The notes: generated by a model from the sequence alone, not told the origin. A DNA stretch of 64,000 bases from Acetobacterium sp965140355 (GCA_965140355.1 OZ223194.1:682001-746000), one strand, 5' to 3'. Positions 9,685 to 19,599 are shown, counted from the first letter of the stretch. A program made the numbers and translations.

Positions 9685-10953
9685 TCAGACTAAACTACTT
9701 TTATCAACAAACGGTCTTGCGGTTGAACCAGGTGCTGCTTCGCCCTTTGGTACCACCACTACCCGAATTCCTTCCAAGCGATAACCAAAACCGGCAGTTC
9801 CCGCACTTGCTCCATTTTGGGCCCAATCCAGCCAACCGAAATTCTGGGCATGGACTTGATAATACACATCAAATTGATTCGCATCTGATCCGGTCAACGT
9901 GATTTCAATCCCTTCCAGCCGTAGTCCCTGTCCTTTTGTTCCACTCATATCGCCATTGTTTTTCCAAAGCTTTTCCCAGCCCATATTTTCGATATGGGTT
10001 CTATACTGAATCCCCAGATCATAATCCGCGGCACCATCTAATTTAACTTCAATGCCTTCCAATCTTAACGAACGTCCTGAAGTTCCACTCATCTCGCCAT
10101 TGTTTTTCCAGAGCTTTTCCCAACCAACATTTTGGATATGGGTGTGATAGGTGGCTCTAACAGGTTCACTTATCTCAGGAATCGCCGCCTTTAACTGATC
10201 ATGCAGATCCCGAACCTGTTTAGTCGTCGCCTCCAGATTGGCCATCATCGCATCGGCCTGGTCGTACAAGGTCTTAAATGTTGCATCCTTCATGTATTCA
10301 CTCTTATTACTGCTGCTGTTAATCTCCGCCAGCAATTTCGTCAATGCCGTTTTATCGGTTTGGTTGATCGGTGTCATTCCGCCTTGAAAATCCTGTCCCA
10401 GATCGGCACCGTAACCCCACAAGGTAAATTGCAACCGAAAAACATCGCCATCGGTTGGCGTATAACTATCCAATCCATAACCGGGAAAAACATTATTAAC
10501 CGAATACATCCACCCGGCCATCGGGCTATAATCTTTTTCCGATAATCGATCTGGATAGGTTAGCCCCTCGGCCAAGGCACTTTCAGTTGTTGGTGCATCG
10601 CCAAAATCGGCATGTGATTGCATTTTCGAAATACAATCCGGCACCTTAACTTCTCCCGTTTGGGCGCCATATAATCCCACCAGATAATTATTTTTCCAGA
10701 CAATATCACTACTTCCTAAAAACCGATCAAGTACCGTTATTCCGGTATCACCAGCATAAACAGGAATTTGTTGCGGTTCAATAAAATAACCTTCTCCCAA
10801 GGTAAACTTTTCCACCGCTATTGTAATCGTCCCCGTTTGATTTTCATCCTGAACCAGTCTTTCGGTTTGAGCAAATACCGATCCCGATAAAAACACCACC
10901 GCGATCATCATTAGCCCCCACAACATCATTGTTTTTCGTATCATTTTTACCAT
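9685..10953 (-). CDS. Secreted DUF4430 protein with three ChW repeats
   Basis: First gene behind riboswitch 1, 422 aa. It has a signal peptide ending near VFAQ (about 28), a DUF4430 domain (about 40-180; core SPMAGWMYSVNN, ending LWGYGADLG), a helical spacer, and three Clostridial hydrophobic-W repeats (about 265-405), each with GW followed by G-x-(M/A)-(S/A)-G-T and G-x-x-x-RLEGI. ChW repeats are surface-retention or interaction modules in Clostridia, so the protein is probably wall-associated rather than lost to the medium. A probable AAGGGTG lies just before the ATG. It is the simplest complete statement of the locus design: a vitamin-binding-like domain plus a surface-retention module under cobalamin control. 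Confidence 0.83.
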   Translation of the reverse strand: MVKMIRKTMMLWGLMMIAVVFLSGSVFAQTERLVQDENQTGTITIAVEKFTLGEGYFIEPQQIPVYAGDTGITVLDRFLGSSDIVWKNNYLVGLYGAQTGEVKVPDCISKMQSHADFGDAPTTESALAEGLTYPDRLSEKDYSPMAGWMYSVNNVFPGYGLDSYTPTDGDVFRLQFTLWGYGADLGQDFQGGMTPINQTDKTALTKLLAEINSSSNKSEYMKDATFKTLYDQADAMMANLEATTKQVRDLHDQLKAAIPEISEPVRATYHTHIQNVGWEKLWKNNGEMSGTSGRSLRLEGIEVKLDGAADYDLGIQYRTHIENMGWEKLWKNNGDMSGTKGQGLRLEGIEITLTGSDANQFDVYYQVHAQNFGWLDWAQNGASAGTAGFGYRLEGIRVVVVPKGEAAPGSTARPFVDKSSLV

Positions 10954-10984
10954 TTTTTCACCCTTCCCTACACTAAAATTACTT

Positions 10985-11036
10985 ACAAAAAAAGAACTCC
11001 CACCTCAGTCAAAAAATGACTGACGACAGAAGCTCC
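10985..11036 (-). terminator. Terminator of riboswitch 1 expression platform
   Basis: Outer helix GAGCTTC/GGAGTTC and inner helix CAGTC/GACTG with a T6 loop, followed directly by a run of seven T on the minus strand. It lies between the aptamer and the first start codon, so it is a regulated attenuator. Confidence 0.85.
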
Positions 11037-11265
11037 AGAATATGCTGTAGAACTTTGTTTGGCATGTATCCCCAAGTGCGAAGGATTATGCCTGTTAATA
11101 AAGAATAGGTTCCCGGCTTATGCTCTCAGGCAATTACGGTAGCGCATCTGTTCAGGATTTTCACCTGGATTCCCCAAAGGTAAACGATCGGTTTCAGCGA
11201 TCTAATTGTTTACCAAGCCTAATAGAATTTAATGAGTTTAAACTCACAATTCCCGGCATTCTTTA
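10985..11265 (-). promoter_or_regulatory. Cobalamin riboswitch 1 with transcription terminator
   Basis: On the minus strand the cobalamin aptamer core is plain: GGGGAAT, then GGTGAAAATCC, the B12-box variant GCTACCGTAATTG, and the closing AAGCCGGGAACC (canonical form AGCCAGGA-ACC). It starts near 11,262 with an extra inverted repeat (TGAGTTTAAACTCA) before the AGG strand. An intrinsic terminator follows, then the 422-aa gene. High adenosyl- or other cobalamin would be expected to terminate the transport operon (family knowledge). Confidence 0.92.
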
Positions 11266-11417
11266 TAACGATGATTAAATTGTTAAAATCCTTTATTTTG
11301 AAAACATCATTTAGTTATTCAAAATAAATTAATTCCAGCTAAATATTAACCAAATTTAATGGATATATAAAATATTAACATCGGTGTTTTGAAATTGCAA
11401 CCGTTTTTTCGTTTTTA

Positions 11418-11456
11418 TTACCCTTGAAATTAGTTTATTTCAAGGGTAACTATTTT
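11418..11456 (+). terminator. Perfect 13-bp hairpin with T-tract
   Basis: Arms TTACCCTTGAAAT (11418-11430) and ATTTCAAGGGTAA (11437-11449), 6-nt loop, then CTATTTTTT on the plus strand. The T-tract faces plus although both flanking transcripts run minus. It may block antisense transcription into the 326-aa gene or simply end that gene without a canonical U-tract. Confidence 0.5.
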
Positions 11457-11526
11457 TTCAACTTTAAAATTCTTTTCTGCCACCCTACTTATTCAACCTT
11501 ATACCTCCAACTTTAAAAGCCAATCC

Positions 11527-12498
11527 CTATTTTGCGCCTCTTCCGATGGCCTTGTTCTGGATGTCAATATAGCCATCCAGTTGTTCCAAATTTTGTGCCA
11601 GCAACTCAAACACAACATATTCGGGTTCAATCAGATCAATAATATTTTTAACCAGCGGATGATCAAATGGCACATGCCAATCAATTTTTTTAATATGTCC
11701 AACCGTTTTAAGGTATCGCTCAAATGGGTCTTCAGTCTTTAATAGTTCCGCATATTCAGCTCGATGGTCCATCTTTAAATAATCTCCCGGCAATGACAAA
11801 TTGACATGAATTCCCTTGATCCATTCTTTAAAACTTCCCAGTTTTTCAATCATCTTAAGAATATATTCTGCCCCTTCCCGAGCCGTTTTCAGATCGGGGT
11901 TGGAGATCATCAAATGGCTTAAGTCCAGCATGATTCCTTTGTTTTTGTAGTTGATCCGGTCTAAAAAGCGTTGTGCTTTTTCCTTATCCAAAAGCGTTAA
12001 TCCCGGCCACCATAAATTTTCAAACAGCAGCATCACATCACTATCATTATCAAATGCCTGATTAACCAGTTCCACAGTTGCATCTAACACATCATCATCG
12101 GTATAATCGAATGCTCTTGTAAAAGAGTGCTCAGTTGTCACATGGGAGACATGGTAAACCATATACTCCACGCCAAATTCCTGAGCGCTCCGATATTCGT
12201 CGCGAAAGGCATCTATCAGAGTTTGCGGATGGATACCACCATAATATTGACGAACACCTTCAATTCCGCCAAACATCTCGCACACTTTTTGATGGTCATT
12301 TTTATAGAACTCCAACCAGGTCGGAAAATATTTCAAGTGAAGACCTTTTAAAATATGTCGAGGCAGGGTATCCAGATAATCTTCTTCATAACAAATCAAT
12401 TCCACTCCATCCAGTTGATGTTTTTCTAAAAAGCACTCAACATTTTTCCAATCTTTCTGAAATTTATCCAGATCACCAGAATAATTAGAGATATTCAT
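11527..12498 (-). CDS. TIM-barrel protein, AP endonuclease 2/xylose isomerase-like family
   Basis: About 323 aa, cytoplasmic, no signal peptide. The sequence has the alternating strand/helix layout and conserved acidic/His positions of sugar phosphate isomerase/epimerase-like barrels: YHVSH near 127, LLFENLWWPG near 162 (metal-ligand Glu), MLDLSHL near 194, GIHVNLS near 237 and VFELL near the end. The upstream ATG at 12507 is only 2 nt from AAAAGGAT, so the ATG at 12498 (Met4 of the longer frame), 10 nt from AAGGA, is the likelier start. It follows the ChW protein gene by about 100 bp and could be read from riboswitch 2. Substrate unknown; a second barrel of the same type lies at 30140. Confidence 0.72.
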   Translation of the reverse strand: MNISNYSGDLDKFQKDWKNVECFLEKHQLDGVELICYEEDYLDTLPRHILKGLHLKYFPTWLEFYKNDHQKVCEMFGGIEGVRQYYGGIHPQTLIDAFRDEYRSAQEFGVEYMVYHVSHVTTEHSFTRAFDYTDDDVLDATVELVNQAFDNDSDVMLLFENLWWPGLTLLDKEKAQRFLDRINYKNKGIMLDLSHLMISNPDLKTAREGAEYILKMIEKLGSFKEWIKGIHVNLSLPGDYLKMDHRAEYAELLKTEDPFERYLKTVGHIKKIDWHVPFDHPLVKNIIDLIEPEYVVFELLAQNLEQLDGYIDIQNKAIGRGAK

Positions 12499-12602
12499 CA
12501 AATACATATCCTTTTACCAACCCTTCATCGATAACCGCAACGTTTTAATGCATTTTAGCATTTACTTGTTATCTAAATATTGTAGCCTAATTTATAATGA
12601 AA

Positions 12603-14756
12603 TCAATGGTTGCTAATAAACGCCTGATCGTTGGTTCCGGCTTCAACCTCAGGAGGGGTTTCACCCTCTGGCACCACGACAATTTTAATGCCTTCCAGTC
12701 GGTTGCCAAAACCGGCGGTGCCAGCCCTGTCACCATCTTTGGCCCAGTTAAGCCAGCCAAAATTTTGCGCATGAACCCGATAATAAACATCAAATTTGTC
12801 GGCATCCGCACCGGTTAGTTCAATTTGAATCGCTTCCAGTCGTAACCCCCGTCCCTTGGTGCCACTCATATCACCATCAGCTTTCCAGTTTTTTTCCCAA
12901 CCGATGTTTTCAATATGGGTTTTATAGTGAATACCCAGATCGCCCTCACTTTCCAGCTTAACCTCAATGCCTTCTAATCGAAGTGAACGACCAGCGGTAC
13001 CACTCATTTCACCATTTGTATTAAATTCTTTTTCCCAACCATCATTTTGAATATGGGTTCGATACAAACAATCAACGGTCGGAAGCGTTGGTTCAACCGG
13101 ATCAGTGGGATCTTCCGTCGCTTCAACTTTCGCCTTGACGGCATTGTATTGCGTCATATCGATACTGCTCACTTGACTTGTTGTCAAATTGAGTGAACTA
13201 CGTACTGCATCCACTGCATCTAATGCTTTCTGCGCAGACGCCTTGTTAGCTGAAGTGATCGCTGACACCTCCGGCAATGCTAAAATAGCCGTATTAACCT
13301 TTACGGTCGAATTCGCCACGTCAGTACAATCAAACAATTGCTTTTCGTTACGGTATGATCGCACAATCGCCTCATAACCTCTGGCAATCTGACCTTCATC
13401 GGCAGAAAAAGATTTATTTATGTCCGTTAACATATCCAGCATGGTATAACCATTCTTAATGAAATCAGCTTGAAAAATATCAACGTTTCCAGTGCCAAGC
13501 ATCATCAAGCTTTGAGCATTGGACCACGCATTATCGTATTCAATCCCACTGTAAAAAAGACCGGTATAACCTTGAATTCTGGCAAAGTAAGGAATAAACA
13601 CGGTTTCCATTGCCTGTTTTACATCATAAAACTCATCGCCAACCTTGGCGTTTGGATCATAAAATGGGGCAAGCGGTTGAAATTCCATGATATACATATC
13701 AATCAGCGGATCGCCATGCGAAACCGCCCCTGCTAAAGCATTAGCTGCCAACTCATGAATATAGGCATGATCACGATCCGGCAGATAATTATAGGAATCA
13801 ATCGCAAATTCGCTAACCTGTTTAACAAAATATCCATCCGATGGGTTTTTCCCATTGGTCAGCATTTCAATCAGATTATAGCCGCCAACATTTCTGGCAT
13901 CATAACCGATCGCAGTAATCGCCAAGGCATCCTTGGCTACTTCATTGGCATCAAATCCTTCATTTAGGGGCTTACCCTGAGGATCTTTTTTATTTGATTG
14001 CTGATATTTTTGAATATAGGCATCATAACATTCGGTATAAAAACCATTATGCGGTGTATAACCGGCCCGAGCGGATGTAAAGATTAGCCAGGACCCATAA
14101 GCCTTGGCCGTTGTTCCAAATACCGCATCATGACCAGAAACACTTGCCGGCAAACGAGACGCTAAACTATCTTGAATCAGGTTTTCAGCGGCACTAATTA
14201 ACGCTTCCTGTTTCGCACTACCAGGTACTGTCGTATTGCCATTATTGCTAAAAGAAGGCTTATTGGCTTCAAAGTCTTTATCTACTATTGGCAATCGACC
14301 TTCTTCGTACCAGTAGGTCAATTGATAATTACCGGCCAACGCCTCATCATATTCGATGATATATTGATTTAATAAATTGGGGATCGCTTCGTCAAAGCTG
14401 TAAGCTTCTGACGCCACCCCACTAAATTTAAGGGGATTTTGAAGCTCACTATCGGGAAACATCAAAACCAAACGGGCCTGACACTGATCGATAACCGCCT
14501 GGCTTTCTTTGCTTCCATCTGCAGCAACCAACTTGGCTGTGTAAGTGGCTTTAAGAAATTCATCCGCATTTTCATTAATTCCCTGTGCCGGAACAACCTT
14601 GTTGTCGATATTAAAAACTACTTTCACCGGGATATCGGTTTTGTTAGCAGCCGCTTTAACCGGTGTAATTCCAATTATTGTCATGGTCATCGCCATGATC
14701 AATAGGTAAGCTATTATTAGCCATGTTTTTTTTCTAATTTCTTGAACGTTTTTCAT
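12603..14756 (-). CDS. Secreted alpha/alpha-barrel protein with three ChW repeats
   Basis: Secreted protein of 717 aa under riboswitch 2. It has a signal peptide (about 1-36), a beta-rich N-terminal domain (about 40-165), an alpha/alpha-barrel-like domain (about 185-490) with AITAIGYDARNVGGYNLIEML, closely matching a segment of the 1271-aa and 1771-aa proteins, a helical spacer with a Thr/Pro linker, and three ChW repeats (about 565-697). There is no DUF4430 domain, so it would supply only the alpha-domain half of an intrinsic-factor-like pair, with the 422-aa protein supplying the beta half on the same ChW scaffold. Start: AAAGGAGA 8 nt before ATG. A role in corrinoid capture is inferred from riboswitch and domain partners. 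Confidence 0.8.
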   Translation of the reverse strand: MKNVQEIRKKTWLIIAYLLIMAMTMTIIGITPVKAAANKTDIPVKVVFNIDNKVVPAQGINENADEFLKATYTAKLVAADGSKESQAVIDQCQARLVLMFPDSELQNPLKFSGVASEAYSFDEAIPNLLNQYIIEYDEALAGNYQLTYWYEEGRLPIVDKDFEANKPSFSNNGNTTVPGSAKQEALISAAENLIQDSLASRLPASVSGHDAVFGTTAKAYGSWLIFTSARAGYTPHNGFYTECYDAYIQKYQQSNKKDPQGKPLNEGFDANEVAKDALAITAIGYDARNVGGYNLIEMLTNGKNPSDGYFVKQVSEFAIDSYNYLPDRDHAYIHELAANALAGAVSHGDPLIDMYIMEFQPLAPFYDPNAKVGDEFYDVKQAMETVFIPYFARIQGYTGLFYSGIEYDNAWSNAQSLMMLGTGNVDIFQADFIKNGYTMLDMLTDINKSFSADEGQIARGYEAIVRSYRNEKQLFDCTDVANSTVKVNTAILALPEVSAITSANKASAQKALDAVDAVRSSLNLTTSQVSSIDMTQYNAVKAKVEATEDPTDPVEPTLPTVDCLYRTHIQNDGWEKEFNTNGEMSGTAGRSLRLEGIEVKLESEGDLGIHYKTHIENIGWEKNWKADGDMSGTKGRGLRLEAIQIELTGADADKFDVYYRVHAQNFGWLNWAKDGDRAGTAGFGNRLEGIKIVVVPEGETPPEVEAGTNDQAFISNH

Positions 14757-14891
14757 TTTCTACTTCTCCTTTAAAATTAAATCTGTCCCTTTGTTTTCGT
14801 TCGTTTTTTTTGCTTTCATCCTCCTTTTTTACGAACCGATACCAATCGTTCATTTTTTCACTACAACAGACTCAATCGCCTTAAAAAAGCC

Positions 14892-14940
14892 AACAAAAAA
14901 ACTTCCATCAAAGTCAAAAGTGACTTATGATAGAAGTTCC
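14892..14940 (-). terminator. Terminator of riboswitch 2 expression platform
   Basis: Long helix pairing AACTTCTATCA...AAGTCA with TGACTT...TGATGGAAGTT, one bulge, then T7. It is the most stable-looking of the five attenuators. Confidence 0.87.
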
Positions 14941-15164
14941 AGAAGTTGCTGTAGAACTATTTGCTGCGTATTGTCCTTAATTGCGAAGAACAATGGCTGT
15001 TTTTAAAGAATAGGTTCCCGACTTATGCTTTATAGCAATTACGGTAGCGCATCTGTTCGGGATTTTCACCCGGATTCCCCCAAAGCAATCAAAATAGATG
15101 ACTATTTTTTGCTAGACCTAATAGAATAATGTTATCGATTAACACTATTCCCGGCACTCTTTAC
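14892..15164 (-). promoter_or_regulatory. Cobalamin riboswitch 2 with transcription terminator
   Basis: Same layout as riboswitch 1, including an added helix near the 5' end (GTGTTAATCGATAACAT region): GGGGGAATCC, GGTGAAAATCC, GCTACCGTAATTG and AAGTCGGGAACC, then a terminator. It heads the 717-aa barrel-ChW gene. Confidence 0.92.
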
Positions 15165-15399
15165 TACATTATTCAATTAAACCCTACTGGTACTATAAAA
15201 GACAGCCCAGTAATTTATTAACCAAAGTTTATCATCTAAGCTATCAAATTGCAATAGTTTTTAGTTTATGTATATTCATTTGAAGCCCGTTTCCTTTAAA
15301 TAACGATTGCTTGCCACCTGGTTATTAATCTTTCTGGTCACTAAATTTAACTGGTTATCAATCAGCTGTTGAACGTTTTTTAATTGATCTCTTCAACAC

Positions 15400-15437
15400 T
15401 AAAAAACAGCGGCACCGATGCTTTTCGGTGCCGCTGC
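15400..15437 (-). terminator. Intrinsic terminator after the decayed ChW gene
   Basis: Perfect 12-bp arms CAGCGGCACCGA/TCGGTGCCGCTG with a 6-nt loop, followed by T6 on the minus strand. It ends the transcript of the duplicated, decayed copy at 15532-16687. The rest of 15165-15531 shows no gene or other feature. Confidence 0.92.
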
Positions 15438-15531
15438 TAATTGTGTCCTTTCTTTGTGCAAATTTTAAGGGGATTTTATTTAAAAAGTAATCCGCATACT
15501 TAAGACAGTTACTTCTTAAAACAATGTCATT

Positions 15532-16687
15532 TTAATTTTTAACCAGAAAAGCGGTCTCAATACTGCCGTCTTCCGGTGTTGGAGCTGCCTCCCCTTCGGG
15601 TACCACAATGATGTGAATTCCCTCCAAGCGGTAGCCAAATCCCGCGGTTCCAGCTTCATCACCATTTTTGGCAAAAGCCATCCAACCGGTATTCTGGGCA
15701 TGAACCTGATAATAAACATCATAGTTTTCGGCATCGGCACCGGTTAATTCAATCCGGATTGCTTCCAGCCTTAACGACCGGCCTTCGGTACCACTCATAG
15801 TCCCATCAGTTTTCCATGAATCTTCCCAGCCGATGTTTTCAATGTGGGTTTCGTAACGAATCCCCAGATCGACGTCAGCAGTATCGGTTCGTTTAATTTC
15901 AATGCCTTCGAGTCGCAACGACCGTCCCTGGGTACCACTCATAGCGCCATTATTTTTCCACTCCTGCCAACCCACGTTCTGGACATGGGTGCGGTAACTG
16001 AAATCAACGATCGGAATTTCAGTTGATGCTTTTGTTGCCACGACACCAAAGTCGGAGAAAGCACTCACTTTAAAGATCAGCGATTTCCCATCGGCAGACA
16101 GAGTCGGGGTAATCCCTTCGACGGTACCATCGGTTTTCTTATGATAGATTTTATAACTGTTATATCCCTATTGATCATCACCCACCGGCAACGTCAAGGT
16201 TACAAAGCCGTCAGGGTCATTATTAAATTTAGCCAAATCGTCGTCACTCATATCCGATTTGATGCTGTAGAGACTAACGATTTCAGCGTCTTTGATGTCG
16301 GATTCTTTCGCTACTTTTTTAGCGGCTTCAGTTTTGTCGGTATCATTTGTTTCGGGTTCAACCTTTAGACCAACGCCTTCCAGTAATCCGACCGCTTCAA
16401 TGCCGGTCGCTTCGTCTTTTACCGGTGGCGTCGCTTTTTCCAGCTCAGCTAATTTCGCTTCGGCGGCAATCAAAGTATCCAGGTTGGTGATCAGAGATTT
16501 TTGAATATCCGTTAAAGCGTTATAAGCAGCACGAACAGCAACTACATCGGCCTTGCTGCCCAAAGCCAGTTTATCGCCAGATGACAAGCCGGCAATCTGA
16601 CCGCTGACGGTTTCGGCCACAGCTTCAGTGGCTTCACCGGCCAACAGCTTGTCCATCTGATCTTCAGCGGCTGTCAGGGTGCTTAAA
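15532..16687 (-). pseudogene. C-terminal remnant of a second large ChW surface protein
   Basis: Near-identical to the last ~1150 bp of the intact giant gene (20172-21335): helical linker, the KDEATGIEAVG segment and three ChW repeats. A CAG-to-TAG change at 16168-16170 interrupts the frame (GDDQ-stop-GYNSYK where the intact copy has GDDQQGYNSYK). At about 16687 the homology stops and an IS1182-like transposase joins it in frame; everything N-terminal is lost. The part after the stop codon retains an open frame from 16068 to 15532 but would need an internal start. The remnant is transcribed, if at all, with the upstream 250-aa-type gene. Confidence 0.88.
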
Positions 16688-18390
16688 GCTGTTGTTTTAA
16701 GGGGATAGAGATGGTATCCACATCGTTGTGTTTGAATTTTCACATGAAATTTGTTGATATTGTAACCAAAGCAGAGCAGAAAAAGTTCAGTTTTTACCTG
16801 ATTTTTGCCCCGTGTTAAAAAACGGGAGAAAGCATAGTCGTTTTTCAACACGCCAAAGGCGCCTTCCACCTGAATGGACCGATTCATACGAAGGTGTTTT
16901 CCCGTTTCGGTTATGATATTTTCAAAGGAAACCTGCTTTTTTTCGATGAAGTTTTTGGATACCTGCAAGCGGCGATTTCCTTTTGCACGGGTGCATTTTG
17001 TTTTAACCGGACATGCTTCACAACTTTCGCATTCGTAAATGGTTACGTCTGATCGATAGACAGTCACCGATGTCCGGTGTGTGATACCGATTGGTCGGAA
17101 TTGTTTGTTATTGTGGCAGGTATATTCGTCGGTTTCAGCATGGTAAATCATGTTTTCCCGTTTACTGATATCCTTTTTGAACGTTTTCTTCTTCCATTTC
17201 TCATAAGTCTGAGGTTTAATGAAGGGAATATACTTGTTATCCGTGAAATAGCCGTAGTTCTTTTCGCTTTCATAACCGGAGTCGGCAATTACATTGATAT
17301 AGCGGCAACCGATATTTTTCTCCAGATTTTCTAGCATGGGAATCAACGTTGTGAGATCATTGCGCTCCTGGAAAACACCCACGACGGTGATGTATTCACT
17401 CTCCACCCCGATTTGTACGTTGTAGGCGGGTTTGAGCTGACCATTGCGCATATGATCCTCTTTCATCCGCATAAAGGTCGCATCGGGATCGGTTTTAGAA
17501 TAGCTGTTGCGGGTTTCAAAAAGTTCATGGCTGATCTGGTAGTTCTGTTGCCTGGTTTTATAGTCGGTCAATTTCTCAATCCATTTCTGCAGTTGCGTTT
17601 TTCGTTTGCCGATCCCATGAACAAAGGTGATCCCCTTGGCGTCCTTCTGTCTGAAGAAATCAGCAAGAATCCTTTCCAGATCTGCAACCAGCGTTTCGGT
17701 GGAGACCGTATAGCCGAAAAAACAGTGCTGATTCATTTCGTCAATCAGTTATTTTACTTTTTCCTGCATTTTGGCTTCATTTCGGCTTACCGTCTTTTTC
17801 CAGACAAAGGTATAGCGGTTGGCATTGGCCTGGATTTTTGTCCCATCGATAAAGACATTTTCCAATGGGATTTCACCCCATCGATTTAGTTGTTTGACCA
17901 TCTGATAAAACAAGTCTTCCATCGATTCGGACAAGTACTTTTGCCGGAATCGGGCGATGGCAACGTGATCCGGCGGTTTTTGCCCACCCAACAGCCACAT
18001 GAAGTTGATATCCCGTTTACAGGCTCTTTCGATTTTATGTGACGTATAGAGATTATTCATGTAGGCGTATGTAATGATTTTAAACATGATTTTGGGTTCA
18101 ACTGCCGGTTTTCTCCCTTTTGAGGAGTATGCCTGATATAACTTTGTATAATACAATCCCTCTAACAGGTAGCTGTGCAGTCTCACTGAATCATCTGACG
18201 GTATTAACATTTCGAATTCCAATGGTAATTTTAGTTAATAAAATCCATTTAATTCGGTATAATTCTTACAGGTTAATTTAGTTTTTTGCATGACTTAATT
18301 ATACCACTAATGCGGATTCTTCGGAATTCGCATTTTTTTAACACAAAAAGGGACTTCTGCATCATAGCTTATTCGCTATTTTGCAAAAGC
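16688..18390 (-). mobile_element. Degraded IS1182-like insertion in the duplicated copy
   Basis: Fills the gap between the small DUF4430 gene (ends 18412) and the ChW remnant. Upstream of the transposase lie three nested inverted repeats: GGTATAATT/AATTATACC (18256-18264 and 18297-18305), ATGCG/CGCAT (about 18309-18333), and a GGGCTTTTGCA/TGCAGAAGTCCC hairpin (about 18349-18391) followed by T5. The last looks like a terminator shielding the element or an IS end. No matching terminal repeat was seen at the 16,690 side, so that end seems deleted together with the N-terminal part of the host gene. Confidence 0.72.
16700..18210 (-). pseudogene. IS1182-like DDE transposase, broken
   Basis: The N-terminal half (18210 to 17752) has the typical start (MLIPSDDSVRLHSYLLE) and FIDGTKIQANANRYTF with the first catalytic Asp. 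The C-terminal half carries VIADSGYESEKNYGYF (second Asp), the Cys motif CESCEACPVKTKCT and RSIQVEGAFGVLKNDYAFSRF (catalytic Glu). The halves are in the same frame, separated by one TAA at 17749-17751. The reading frame continues without a natural stop into the ChW remnant. Probably inactive. Confidence 0.85.
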
Positions 18391-18411
18391 CCAAAGTTGA
18401 TTAAAGTTATG

Positions 18412-19107
18412 TTAGAATGGGCCTACTGCTATCCAAACATTACTTTCCGGATCTAATACGTAAGCCGTTCTACCCAAATCAGCGCCGCCAAACATGGTAA
18501 AGTCAAGCTCAATATTGTCATTTTCATTTAATGTCGTGCCAAGACCCCAATTAGCATAATTATCATTATTTAATTCAATCATCCAACCAGAATTATAATT
18601 ATAATCTTTTTCGGTTAAATAATTAGTGGTTGCAATCGTGTTGGTCCAAAAATGCGATGTTCCGTACAGTGTGTCAATAAAAGCAGGTGCATCAATGTCA
18701 TCTACGTCATCTTTAAACTCATAATCAACATTCGTAGCAATTGTATCGTCACTAGCCGTTCCATTATCATCAAAGAATTTATTTGTGGAAGAATGACCAT
18801 CGACTTCCACGGCTTTGATATAAGATCCATAACCAGTTTCTACAATATCCACGTCAACGCCGGTGGCAACTTCTGCCGCTTCAATGGCATCTTTTAAGGT
18901 CGGATTGTCTTTGTTAACAGTAACCGCTTGGGCATTAACTAATGTTCCCCCGTCCATGACTGCCGTCTTAATAGTAACGGTGGCATTCACGGGCGTGGCG
19001 GCTTTAACGACACCCATTCCTGGCAATGCCAGCATTGCTACCGTCAAAATTGCGGCTGAACCTACCATCACTGCCTTGTTTCTCATCCAACTAATACTTT
19101 TGCTCAT
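18412..19107 (-). CDS. Small secreted DUF4430 protein (copy A)
   Basis: Secreted protein of about 231 aa. A signal peptide (Met-Ser-Lys start, hydrophobic AAILTVAMLALPG, cleavage near VKA) is followed by one DUF4430 domain with NYNSGWMIELNNDNYANWG and an ending TMFGGADLG. GGAGG 7 nt before the ATG at 19107 fixes the start; a longer frame upstream lacks a site. It is about 85% identical by eye to copy B at 25573, with differences concentrated around residues 70-100 (EVATGVDVD versus VNGPNADK), as if the ligand-facing loop has diverged. It sits behind riboswitch 3 and the structured leader. It resembles a free-standing transcobalamin beta domain. Confidence 0.82.
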   Translation of the reverse strand: MSKSISWMRNKAVMVGSAAILTVAMLALPGMGVVKAATPVNATVTIKTAVMDGGTLVNAQAVTVNKDNPTLKDAIEAAEVATGVDVDIVETGYGSYIKAVEVDGHSSTNKFFDDNGTASDDTIATNVDYEFKDDVDDIDAPAFIDTLYGTSHFWTNTIATTNYLTEKDYNYNSGWMIELNNDNYANWGLGTTLNENDNIELDFTMFGGADLGRTAYVLDPESNVWIAVGPF

Positions 19108-19195
19108 TTTAATCCTCCATAAATTTTGTTTAAACAGCAATTTGAATCTTGACATCACCGCCAATAGAGGGTAAACTAAATTATAATTTTCTAAT

Positions 19196-19429
19196 GTGAC
19201 TTGTTGTCACCCACCTTGGGAATCTTACCAATTCCTGAGGTTTTTTATTTGCCCTCATTGCCAAAAACCATCGTTGAACCAGTGCCCTGCAGTCAGTTGG
19301 CCGGTTCCTCCAATCGAATAAGACTACAGTTCTGCTCTTCCTGCTTTTTCACACGCGCCCCCTTTCTGTTTGTTAACCAAACCCTGAAGCCCAATGCTTC
19401 ACATTTATTCTCAAGGTGTAACCACCTAG
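19196..19429 (-). ncRNA. Candidate structured RNA leader (copy A)
   Basis: Conserved noncoding block before the small DUF4430 gene, matched by 26375-26607. On the minus strand it offers hairpins AGGTG/CACCT, GAAGC/GCTTC, GTTTG/CAAAC, an 8-bp helix CTGTAGTC/GACTGCAG enclosing TTGG/CCAA, GGAAT/ATTCC and GTGAC/GTCAC. In copy B the 8-bp helix changes a G-U pair to G-C, and the GGAAT stem gains outer pairs. It matches no riboswitch class that I recognise. Confidence 0.5.
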
Positions 19430-19474
19430 AGTATCATTTTAAACGCGTTATATTATTTAGTTTTCAATATCACA

Positions 19475-19599
19475 TCAGGCAATCCGCACCTTGTCTTTCC
19501 TGGCGTCCCACTCTTCATTGATTTGGTACAATCCTTTTGCTTCTTCAAAATACGCTCCGCATTCCGGACAGGTTCGCATTATTGTTTTTTTATTGCCAT
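19475..19599 (-). pseudogene. CpXC-domain gene remnant with internal deletion
   Basis: Corresponds to the intact CpXC gene at 26705-27397 with about 190 codons missing. The N-terminal RTCPECGAYF is joined directly to EEAKGLYQINEEWD and the C-terminal end. The junction lies in the shared string TTTGAAGAAGC, suggesting recombination at microhomology. In addition the A-run after the start has seven A instead of eight, giving an immediate stop at codon 7. The ATG and GGAGAGAA site are intact, directly downstream of riboswitch 3. Confidence 0.85.

Noticed and set aside
16168..17736. A continuous frame joining a transposase C-terminus to a ChW-protein linker
   Set aside because: The join coincides with loss of homology to the intact copy at 21,335 and ends at a nonsense codon; it is an accident of IS insertion and deletion, not a designed fusion.
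19196..19429. Leader as a c-di-GMP, TPP, FMN or second cobalamin riboswitch
   Set aside because: Checked by eye for each consensus core; none fits, so it is left as an unknown candidate RNA.
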